Positions 16,724 to 24,883 of a DNA stretch of 37,337 nt are shown here, piece by piece. The DNA comes from VAUL01 sp964603155 (GTDB lineage Bacteria > Desulfobacterota > Desulfuromonadia > Desulfuromonadales > BM103). Below the pieces are notes generated by a model that saw nothing but the letters and a program-made list of their open reading frames with translations, did no database searches and had not been told where the DNA came from. Made by a program: the position numbers and the translations under genes. Within the stretch, counting starts at the first letter, position 1. Every line of letters starts with the position of its first letter. Where the stretch lies: the NCBI GenBank assembly GCA_964603155.1, contig CAZRTZ010000023.1, forward strand, positions 1-37,337, given 5' to 3'.

Positions 16724-19700
16724 ATGGCTAACGAAACTACTCAACCCAACGCGACCACGCAACCGAACACGCTTCCCCAGACAATTACTCTGACAAAACC
16801 TGCTCCGGGGCAGACCGTGGTTGTGGACATTCAGCCCAATCAGGTCGTTGAAGTGCCGTTCGACATGGCCGAAGCCAACATCACCTTGGTCGGCAATGAT
16901 CTGCGCCTGGAGTTCCCCGGGAATGCGGTCCTGATCCTGACCGACTTCGCGGCGATGGTCGAAGCGGGGACTTCGCCACTAATGATGTTCGCCGATGGTA
17001 CCGTGGTGGCCGGCGACGTCATCCTCACGGCGCTGAGTGCCGAGGTTCCAGAAACTGCAGCCGGTCCGGGCGGCGGCAGCGGCGGTGCCGGCGAGTACGA
17101 GGATGACATGGGGGCCCTCATTGCTGGGATCAACAAACTGGGGCCGCAGAATCCCGACCCGTTCGCCAAGGCGGTGGATGTACAGTTCTTCGAGGAGTTG
17201 CTGGCGCCGCCTGCCCCGGAAATTAAGGTCGGGGCTCCACCCGACGCCGTGGTCGACAGCATCCGATTGCCGGAAGGGAATGTGGCCATCTTCGCCGCAA
17301 AAATTACCAATGCCCCAACCGGTGCGACGCTCACGCTGTTCCTCTCGGATGGCACGGCAACTGTGAGCGATAACGACTATACGACTGTCAATTTCCAGTA
17401 CAGCTATGATGGGGGCGCTACTTGGATCAATATCACAGGACCATTTGATATTCCTGCTGGCGACAGTCTTTTGCTGGTGAAGACTGACACTGTTGCGGAC
17501 AAGATTTTCGAAGGCGATGAGACCTTCATTCTTACAGGGATCCTGACCGGACCTACGGGTGCTACCTACAGTGCAAGTGGCACGGCGACCATTTATGACG
17601 TAGACGGGGAACCATCGATCTCTTCGAGCAATGCCACAATCGATGAAGAAGACGTTATTGCAGGTGGCAATTCTGGCGACAGTTACGACGATGGCGGGGA
17701 TATGGGTGAGTGGAGCGCCACTGGAGCGCTGGTCTATGACTTTGGTCTGAACGGACCGGGGAGTTTGGTTGTTTCCAGCGCCGATGATCCTGGCGCGACG
17801 TGGGACGGCACGATGTTAACCGCTTCGGATGGCAGTTGGGCTCTTGTTGTCAATGGCGATGGCACATACACATTCAATCTGCTCAAGCCGTTGGCCCATA
17901 CCTATGGGGACAATACCGAAGGCGATATCGTCCTGAACTTTACGGCGACAGTCACGGATTCAGATGTTGACAGCAAGTCGACAAATTTCACCGTGACGGT
18001 GGACGATGATGCCGCGACGGCGTATGCGAACACGAACAGTGCGAACGAAGGGCAGCAAAACGTGTCTGGCAACGTGCTGACCGACGGGACGGACGACGTG
18101 TTTGGGGCGGACGGGCCGACGGCGGTCGATGCCGGGGTGGTTGGTGTTGCCGCGGGCAACACGGGTGTTGCTTTGGACAGCCCGGCCACGCTGGGCGTGG
18201 CGATCGAGACGACCTACGGTTTCCTGACGCTGAACGCGAACGGCAGCTACGATTACGATGCCAAGGCCAACGTGACGATTCCTGCCGGGGCGCAGGACGT
18301 CTTCACCTACACGATCAAGGACGGCGACGGCGACCTGAGCTACACCACGCTGACCATCAACCTGACGGACAGCGGCATCATGGCGCCGGACGACAACGAT
18401 GCGCTGGTGTATGAACGGGCCCTGGATACGACCAAGGACGGTTCCGACCTGGTAGCCAGCACCTACACCGGCAGTATCCCGGCCGAGACGGGCGAGACCG
18501 ACGCCTTGAACCAGCTCAACGCCACCGGTGGTTTCGGCACCCTGACCTACAGCTTGGTGAGTTCTGCGAATGGCATGTACGGCACGATCCAGATCAACAG
18601 CGACGGCAGCTACATCTACACGCTGAGCAAGCCGTTCGACACCAGCCCGGACGCTGATAACGGTGCCAACATTGAGCAAAACAAGGACAGCTTCACCTAC
18701 CGTGTGACGGACGCCAACGGCAACTGGGCCGAGGGGACCATCACGGTGGACATCGTGGATGATGTGCCGACGGCGTATGCGAACACGAACAGTGCGAACG
18801 AAGGGCAGCAAAACGTGTCTGGNNNNNNNNNNNNNNNNNNNNNNNNNNNNNNNNNNNNNNNNNNNNNNNNNNNNNNNNNNNNNNNNNNNNNNNNNNNNNN
18901 NNNNNNNNNNNNNNNNNNNNNNCCTACCGTGTGACGGACGCCAACGGCAACTGGGCCGAGGGGACCATCACGGTGGATATTGTCGACGATAAGCCCCTCT
19001 ACCTGTCGCCCGACGATACCCACGTGGAGGATCTGGCCACCAACTCGGACATCATCGAGAACCTCAACTTCCTTGCCGGCGCCGACGGCGTCAAAACGGT
19101 CCAGTTCACCATGAGCCTGAATCACGGTGCCAGCGAGGCTAACTGGGTCAAGGCGGTGGATGCGGACGACAACTTCCTTACCTTCAACGGGCAGCAACTC
19201 TACCTGTTCTACGGCAGCAACGGCACCGATCTGACCCGGCTTGAGGCCAAGACGGCCCTGAACGGCACGTTAGGCTTCAGTATCGACATCGACCCGGTGA
19301 CCAACACCTACGCCGTGCATTCCAACGGCATCATCTCCAACGACACGGCAACGTCAGCCACCAACCTGACCGGCGTCGGCGGTGGCAACGTGACCTGGAA
19401 AGCCCTGCTCGACATCGGTGGAACAACTGAAGACGTGATGATGTCCACAAGCTCAGGTAACACGGTCAACACCAACGCTACGGAAATTGGTGTCTCGGGC
19501 GGTAACAGCTTTACCGCCGGAGAAGGGATTCGTTTTGATTTCCTCAATGGACTGACGGCGCAAAAGGTTGGCAGCGACTGGGTATTCGACTATCCGAACA
19601 CCGATGCCTCGCACAACCTGACCAAAGCCTGGAAACAGGAGATTGCTTTCGTTCAGGGTGGCGGGAATAAAACCGCCAGCATCATCGTCACCGCCCTGCT

Positions 19701-20739
19701 CGCCGACAATGATGATATCTTCTATGGCGACCTGCTTGGCGAGAACAAGGTAGCTCTGCTGGCGAGTAACATCAAGATCTATGACGCCGCCGACCAGCTG
19801 ATTACCAACCTTGCCGCCGCCGGGATCACCATTGACGACAGCGATCTTTATTCGGTGACGATTACTGGACTCAAACAGGGCTACACCTACGCGGTCTTCT
19901 CGCCGGATCCTTTCACCGCAATCCAGGTGGATGCCGCCTCCGGCACCACCGAGTTCAAGCTGGGCTTCTTCTCCTACGGGGAGGACAATTTTGGCACACC
20001 GATCGATCTCAACTATGAGGTCAAAGGGTGGGACAACGATGGTGACTCCGCCACCGGTCAAATCAATCTCTCGTTCTACCCTGACGGCTACACATGGACC
20101 GGCACGGTAGCCGGTGACAACTACACCGGTGATGCCGACAACAACGTGATCCTCGGCGATGGCGGCAACGACACCCTTTACGGCGGGGACGGCGATGACG
20201 TCATCGACGGCAACAGCGGTGACGACTTCATCTATGGGCAGGGCGGTAACGACAACCTGCACGGCGGATCGGGCAACGATAACCTCCAGGGCGGGATCGG
20301 CAACGACCTGCTCGACGGCGATTCTGGCAACGATATTCTGGTCGGCGGCGACGGCGACGACCTGTTCATCGGTGGGATAGGCAACGATAACATGACCGGC
20401 GGTGCCGGCGCCGATGTCTTCGCCTTCAGTGCCAAGGGGGGCGAGGGAACCGACAGCATCACCGATTTCAACGCAGCTACAGACATCCTGCGCTTCCACG
20501 ATGTTTTGAACAACGATGGAGACGGAGATCTTGACGTTAACGATCTTACTGATCCAACCAAACAGCAGTACATAGAGCTCCATAAAGCCAGCGATGCGCA
20601 GATTGAACTGACTATTCACGGTTCAGCTGCGGAGCCGACGACAGTCACCTTGCACGGAGATACCCCCAATGCCTTCCAGGGGATCACGCAGCTGTCGCAG
20701 CTTAATGTCCAAGTCGATCCGGACACATACTCCTCCTGA
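16724..20739 (+). CDS. LapA-like type 1 secreted RTX adhesin 3, interrupted by an assembly gap
   Basis: One gene split by 100 N (18823-18922). The N-terminal module is nearly identical in DNA to adhesin 1, with TAAG at 111-114. Next are a Calx-beta-like segment (~165-290: PTGATLTLFLSDGTATVSDNDYT, EGDETFILTG), a beta-rich repeat, and a long repeat unit of 251 residues beginning ATAYANTNSANEGQQN. That unit restarts before the gap. After the gap come the end of such a unit, a ~380-residue unassigned region, ten back-to-back RTX nonapeptides (20155-20424) and a secretion region with DILRFHDVLN. The placeholder of 100 is not a multiple of three, so naive reading gives a false stop at 18934. A true gap of 626 bp plus multiples of 753 restores the frame and gives at least 1513 residues. 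GGAGGTAACGGTC before the ATG is identical to adhesin 1. Confidence 0.85.
17054..17065 (+). other. Predicted LapG cleavage site (TAAG), adhesin 3
   Basis: Codes for T111-A-A-G114 within the same conserved block as in the other two adhesins. Confidence 0.75.
18021..18773 (+). repeat. 753-bp in-frame tandem repeat unit in adhesin 3
   Basis: The sequence at 18021 restarts exactly at 18774, with ~49 identical bases before the gap. The unit end near 18696 (TACCGTGTGACGGACGCC) recurs right after the gap at 18925, again with ~50 identical bases. Near-identical tandem copies explain why the assembly failed here. Confidence 0.85.
18823..18922. other. Assembly gap (100 N)
   Basis: Exactly 100 N, a usual placeholder for unknown length. 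The phase of the flanking 753-bp repeat predicts a real length of 626 bp, or 626 plus a multiple of 753. Confidence 0.9.
20155..20424 (+). repeat. Ten RTX nonapeptide repeats of adhesin 3
   Basis: Ten uninterrupted 27-base units coding for GGxGxDxLx-type nonapeptides, a calcium-binding beta-roll that folds outside the cell. Adhesin 1 has four and adhesin 2 about two. Confidence 0.9.
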
Positions 20740-20767
20740 TTTTCGAGGAGGAATAACCCTCAACGAG

Positions 20768-20793
20768 GAAGGGCCGGCAATCGCCGGCCCTTC
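20768..20793. terminator. Hairpin between converging adhesin 3 and CoA-binding genes
   Basis: An 11-bp perfect stem GAAGGGCCGGC/GCCGGCCCTTC with loop AATC. It has no long T-run on either strand but sits 29 and 26 bases from the two stops, so it probably serves both. Confidence 0.65.
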
Positions 20794-20818
20794 GCACGTT
20801 TACAGCCATCAATCCATC

Positions 20819-21226
20819 TCAGTGCTCCCGATATCCCAGCACCACCAGCAGGCAGCTGCCATCGGCAATCACATCAATCCCAGCCGCTTCGGCGGCGGCA
20901 ATCGCCGCGGCGCTCTGGGCGCCGGGCTGCATCCAGATATGCCGGATCCCTTTGGCGATGGCCTGTTCGACCACCTTGTCGGTGATCTGCGGCGGGGTGA
21001 TGACCGAGAGACTGGTCACTTCCGGGGGTAAGTCGCTGACGGACTTCACGCAAGCGACTCCTTCGATCTCGACCTCCACCGGGTTGATCGGCACCGCCGT
21101 GCGCCCGTGCATCTGGTAGCAGCGCAGAATCTTGTTGCCGTACTTGTCGCGGTTCTTCGAGGCGCCGGCGACGCCGAAAGCCGGGGCGGCGAGAAAGTCA
21201 GAGATCTTCTGGTCAATGCTTTTCAT
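20819..21226 (-). CDS. CoA-binding domain protein (YccU-like)
   Basis: A 135-residue single-domain Rossmann protein of the CoA_binding family. It shows the N-terminal nucleotide loop FGVAGASKNRDKYGNKI, then PINPVEVEIEGVACVKSVSDLP and the conserved HIWMQPGAQS segment, followed by a short C-terminal GSCLLV. Family members bind CoA or acyl-CoA in vitro; the cellular role is unknown. The start at 21226 (MKSIDQ) is chosen because the family begins here; the extra 38 codons to 21340 are non-homologous. It is convergent with adhesin 3 and unrelated to it as far as I can see. Confidence 0.85.
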   Translation of the reverse strand: MKSIDQKISDFLAAPAFGVAGASKNRDKYGNKILRCYQMHGRTAVPINPVEVEIEGVACVKSVSDLPPEVTSLSVITPPQITDKVVEQAIAKGIRHIWMQPGAQSAAAIAAAEAAGIDVIADGSCLLVVLGYREH

Positions 21227-21324
21227 GGGTTGTTCCAAGGGATAAGTATCTGGTGGCTGTATAGAGCGGAGGAAGAAAAAGGAGGGAGGCTGCCATTGAT
21301 CGAGACTGGCCAATGACTTCCTCT

Positions 21325-21654
21325 TCAAGAAACCACCCACTCTCCCTCGCGCAGAATCGCTTCATGCATGGTGTCGGGTGCAAGGTCCAACTCGCCTGGC
21401 CAGGTGACGGCACCGTAGCGTAATGACACCTGGGCAAACAATTGCTCGTCGCGCAATGCGGTAAAGACACCGGCTTGCGTCGAGTGGACAAAATCCGCCA
21501 TCGCCACCGTCCCCTCCAAGCCATCGTTGAAGCGCACCCATAGCCGATAGCCGGGCAAAGCACATACCTCGGCCACCCGCCACGGGGTTTTCGGCGCGAC
21601 CTCCGGAGCTATGTCAGCGGGGCGATTTTCTTGGGTGTCTGCATGCGTGCACAC
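21325..21654 (-). CDS. DUF2442 domain protein
   Basis: A 109-residue protein starting at GTG. The C-terminal ~80 residues match the DUF2442 pattern: VAEVCALPGYRLWVRFNDG, a middle ADFV...VFTALRDEQLFAQV, and LRYGAVTWPGELDLAPDTM. The first ~25 residues overlap the end of the upstream DUF4160 gene in another frame, so a shorter start is possible. DUF2442 and DUF4160 genes are often found as adjacent pairs; some have been proposed to be toxin-antitoxin-like, but no function is established to my knowledge. Confidence 0.8.
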   Translation of the reverse strand: MCTHADTQENRPADIAPEVAPKTPWRVAEVCALPGYRLWVRFNDGLEGTVAMADFVHSTQAGVFTALRDEQLFAQVSLRYGAVTWPGELDLAPDTMHEAILREGEWVVS

Positions 21655-21869
21655 AGGTCCCAGTCCTCCATCAGTTCTTCTCGATGTTCACTGGCCCATT
21701 CGAGAACCAGCGCCAAAGCCCGGCGGGGAAGCGCTCCCTTAAGAACCGCCAGCGTCTGAATGTCGATTAACGCCTCGTCTTCGGCATAAAGAGCATGAAA
21801 GTGTGGTGGTGCATGATCTGTCCAGAACATCTGAATGACAATGCCGTAAAACATGCAGATCGTCGGCAT
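21609..21869 (-). CDS. DUF4160 domain protein
   Basis: An 86-residue protein with the DUF4160 pattern MPTICMFYGIVIQMFW followed by HAPPHFHALYAEDEALIDI. The start at 21869 has AGGAGGG 9 bases upstream; the frame extends further to 21929 without support. It overlaps the DUF2442 gene downstream, so the two are expected to be translated together. The pair sits alone between the CoA-binding gene and the nuo operon end. Confidence 0.82.
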   Translation of the reverse strand: MPTICMFYGIVIQMFWTDHAPPHFHALYAEDEALIDIQTLAVLKGALPRRALALVLEWASEHREELMEDWDLCARMQTPKKIAPLT

Positions 21870-21974
21870 GTTGGCAACCCTCCTGAAAATTTCATTGAAG
21901 CGTACAGAGCGAAATACGCTCCATATCAAGGCAAAGATAGCATAATTAACAGAAGATGGTATGCCCTTTCGCCG

Positions 21975-23390
21975 TCAGGGGATCAGCGCGGCGGCCAGGT
22001 CGAGCAACGGGCCGGGGTAGATGCCGAGGAGCAGGACGGCCACGGCGCAGACCAACAGCACCGCGTGTTCGGCGGCGACGCCGGTGTGCAGGGCCGGCGC
22101 CGTCTCGTCGTTGCTGTACAGGGCCAGCACGACCCGGAGATAGTAGGCAAAAGAGATCAGCGAGGCAACGATGCCGACCACGGCCAGGCCGGTGAACCCG
22201 CCCTTGATGGCGGCGTGAAAGAGCACGAACTTGCCGATGAAACCGCCGGTCAGCGGCATGCCGGCCAGGGAGAGGAGGCACAGGGTCATGACCGCGCCGC
22301 GCAGCGGGTAGCGGTAGCCGAGACCATTCCAGAGCGCCATCTGCTGCGGTTCGGTATGGGCGCTGCTGAGCGAGGTCATTACACCGAAGATGCCGAGGCT
22401 GGCTGCGGTGTAGACGGTGAGGTAGAAGACCACGGCACTGAAGCCGTCCTGGCTCCCCGGCAGGAGGGCGATCAGCAGATAGCCCATGTGCACGACCGAG
22501 GAGTAGGCCATCAGGCGCTTGAGATTCTCCTGCACCAGGGCGCAGAAACTGCCGACCAGCATGGTCGCCAGGGCCAGCAGCCAGAGCAGCGGCACCAGGT
22601 CCTGCCAGGCGTCAGGCGTGCCGGCCAGCAGCAGGGTCAGGGCGGCGCACACCGCCCCCTTGGAGCCGGTGGCCAGCAGGGCGGTCACCGGGAGCGGCGC
22701 CCCCTGGTAGACATCGGGGGTCCACAGATGGAACGGCACCAGCGAGATCTTGAAACCGAGGGCGACCAGCAAAAGTCCCCAGCCGAGCAGCCCCCAGGGG
22801 CGCAGGTGCCCGCCGGCCTGCAGGCCGTGCAGGGCTTCGGGGAGATGAAAGGTGCCGCTGGCGGCATAGATCAGGGCGATGCCGAAGGCCATGAAGCCGG
22901 TGGCGACCGCGCCAAGCACCAGGTACTTGAGTCCGGCTTCGGCGCCGGTGTCGTTGTTGCGGTGGAAGGAGACCAGGATGTAAAGGGCCAGGGTGAACGA
23001 TTCGAGGCTGAGGAAGAGCCCGATCAGGCTGGTCGCCGCGGAGAGCAGGGCCATGCCGGCCGCCGAGAAGAGCACCAGGGACACGTACTCGCCGGCCGCG
23101 AAGTTGCGCTCGCTGGCGTAGCGCAGGGAGAGCATCAGGATCAGCGCGGCGCACAGGGCCCAGAATACCGCGAAGTAATGGGCAAACGGGGCATTGCTGA
23201 ACAGCCCGGCGATCTCCGCCTCGTTCGATGTGATCACCCCGGCCGTCATCGCCGCCAGCAGGGCGACGCCGATGCCGCCGACGATCAGGGGGCGCGGCTC
23301 GTGGTGCCAGGCGCCGACCATCAGCAAGGTGGACGCGCCCATGACCAGGACCAGGATCGGGGTGAGGGCGATGACGTCGAGCAGGGTCAT
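21975..23390 (-). CDS. nuoN: NADH-quinone oxidoreductase subunit N
   Basis: A 471-residue antiporter-like membrane subunit of complex I, with about 14 hydrophobic helices. It carries the family features ...QENLKRLMAYSSVVHMGYLL and AGMPLTGGFIGKF. It belongs to the proton-pumping membrane arm. The start at 23390 (MTLLDVIALTP) overlaps the nuoM stop as ATGA, so it is translationally coupled; the longer frame to 23501 is out-of-family. Last gene of the nuo operon; only ~45 bases separate it from the frame of the upstream-facing DUF4160 gene and I see no clear terminator. Confidence 0.95.
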   Translation of the reverse strand: MTLLDVIALTPILVLVMGASTLLMVGAWHHEPRPLIVGGIGVALLAAMTAGVITSNEAEIAGLFSNAPFAHYFAVFWALCAALILMLSLRYASERNFAAGEYVSLVLFSAAGMALLSAATSLIGLFLSLESFTLALYILVSFHRNNDTGAEAGLKYLVLGAVATGFMAFGIALIYAASGTFHLPEALHGLQAGGHLRPWGLLGWGLLLVALGFKISLVPFHLWTPDVYQGAPLPVTALLATGSKGAVCAALTLLLAGTPDAWQDLVPLLWLLALATMLVGSFCALVQENLKRLMAYSSVVHMGYLLIALLPGSQDGFSAVVFYLTVYTAASLGIFGVMTSLSSAHTEPQQMALWNGLGYRYPLRGAVMTLCLLSLAGMPLTGGFIGKFVLFHAAIKGGFTGLAVVGIVASLISFAYYLRVVLALYSNDETAPALHTGVAAEHAVLLVCAVAVLLLGIYPGPLLDLAAALIP

Positions 23391-24874
23391 GGCAGCCCTC
23401 CGAGAATGGCCGTCACCGCCCCGGCGAGCGGTTTGAGCAGCGGTGCCGGATAGATGCCGATGACGATAGTGAGCAGCATCAGCGGTGCCAGGATCAACCA
23501 TTCGCGGCCGTTAAGGTCGCCGAGCGCCGGTCGGTTGGCCGGAGCCGGCCCCCACAGGGTGCCCTGCACCAGGCGCAGCAGATAGGCTGCGGCAAAGACC
23601 AGCCCGGGGAGAGCCACTACCGCCCACAGCGGCTGGGCGCGGAAGGTGCCGAGCAGCACCAGGATCTCGCCGACGAAGTTGGCCAGCCCCGGCAGACCCA
23701 GGGAGGCGAGGGCAAAGAGCAGGAAGCAGGCTGACAGGCACGGGACGGCCCCCCACAACCCGCCGAGTTCGGTCAGGTCGCGGACCCCGGTACGGCTGCG
23801 CAGCATGGCCACCAGAGCAAAGAGCGCCCCGGTGACGATGCCGTGGGTCACCATCAGCAACAGGCTCCCCTGCCAGGCGGTGGCATTCCAGGCGGCGAGG
23901 CCGAGGACCACCAGCCCGAGGTGGGAAATCGACGAGTAGGCCAGCAGACGCTTGAGATCATCCTGGCGGTAGGCGCACCAGGCCGCGTAGAACAGCCCGA
24001 GCAGGGCCAGGGCGGCGAGGATCGGCAGGGCGCGTTGCGCCGCGTTGGGGAAGAGCGGCAGGGCGAAGCGGATCATGCCGTAGATCCCGGTCTTGAGCAG
24101 CAGTCCGGTGACGTCGATGGCGCCGCAGGCCGGTGATTCGCTGAAAGCGTCCGGCAGCCAGGTGTGGAACGGCACCAGCGGCGCCTTGATGACGAAGGCC
24201 AGCATGAAGCCGGCGAAGAGCAGGTACTCCTGGGTCAGGGTCAGGCGGGTCTGCATCAGGTCGGCCAGGGCGAAGGAGTAGCTGCCGCTCTGTTCTCCGT
24301 GCAGCAAGAAGAGAGCGAGCATGGCCACCAGCATGGCGAGACTGCCGGCCAGGGTGTAGAGGAAGAACTTGACCGCGGCCCGGCGGCGCTCCTCCTCCCC
24401 CCAGATGCCGATCAAAAAGACCATCGGCAGCAGCATGACTTCCCAGAAGATATAGAAGAGCACCAGGTCGACGGCCAGAAAGACCCCCATCAGGCCGCTC
24501 TCGAGGATCAGCAGCAGGGCCATGAACAGCGGTACGCGGCGCTGCTCCGGCCAGGCGGTCAGCACCGCAACACAGTGCAGCAGGGCGGTCAGCCCCACCA
24601 GCAGCAGGGAAATGCCGTCGAGGGCCAAACTGTAGCGGATGCCGAAGCGCGGGATCCAGGCGGCTTCTTCGCGCAGCAGCCAGCGTTCGCCGCCGTCCGC
24701 GCAGGTGACGAACAACCAGAGGCTGATGGCCAGGGTCGCCAGGGTGGTGGCCAGGGCCAGCCAGCGGCACTCGTCGCTGTTGCGGCGCTGCACCAGGCAA
24801 AGGAAGGCTCCGACCAGCGGCAGGCCGATCAGGGTGGAGAGCCAGGGGAAATGCGGAAGCATGGCAGCGGTCAT
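23387..24874 (-). CDS. nuoM: NADH-quinone oxidoreductase subunit M
   Basis: A 495-residue membrane-arm antiporter-like subunit. The core shows FWEVMLLPMVFLIGIWG, then FVIKAPLVPFHTWLPDAFSESP and LLAYSSISHLGLV, with the conserved Glu and Lys residues of the proton channel. It begins 10 bases after the nuoL stop with AGGGGAAG as ribosome site, and its stop overlaps nuoN. Confidence 0.96.
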   Translation of the reverse strand: MTAAMLPHFPWLSTLIGLPLVGAFLCLVQRRNSDECRWLALATTLATLAISLWLFVTCADGGERWLLREEAAWIPRFGIRYSLALDGISLLLVGLTALLHCVAVLTAWPEQRRVPLFMALLLILESGLMGVFLAVDLVLFYIFWEVMLLPMVFLIGIWGEEERRRAAVKFFLYTLAGSLAMLVAMLALFLLHGEQSGSYSFALADLMQTRLTLTQEYLLFAGFMLAFVIKAPLVPFHTWLPDAFSESPACGAIDVTGLLLKTGIYGMIRFALPLFPNAAQRALPILAALALLGLFYAAWCAYRQDDLKRLLAYSSISHLGLVVLGLAAWNATAWQGSLLLMVTHGIVTGALFALVAMLRSRTGVRDLTELGGLWGAVPCLSACFLLFALASLGLPGLANFVGEILVLLGTFRAQPLWAVVALPGLVFAAAYLLRLVQGTLWGPAPANRPALGDLNGREWLILAPLMLLTIVIGIYPAPLLKPLAGAVTAILGGLP

Positions 24875-24883
24875 CGTCTTCCC

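Noticed and set aside
20155..20424. CRISPR-like array of short regular repeats
   Set aside because: The 27-base period codes for RTX nonapeptides in frame; there are no spacers of constant length and no cas genes.
18931..20739. A separate adhesin gene starting after the gap
   Set aside because: The apparent start is in the middle of a repeat that also lies before the gap. The split is caused by the 100-N placeholder, and the predicted real gap keeps one frame.
21795..23453. Plus-strand open frame of 552 codons opposite nuoN
   Set aside because: Low-complexity Gln/Gly/His-rich translation, the mirror of hydrophobic membrane-protein codons.
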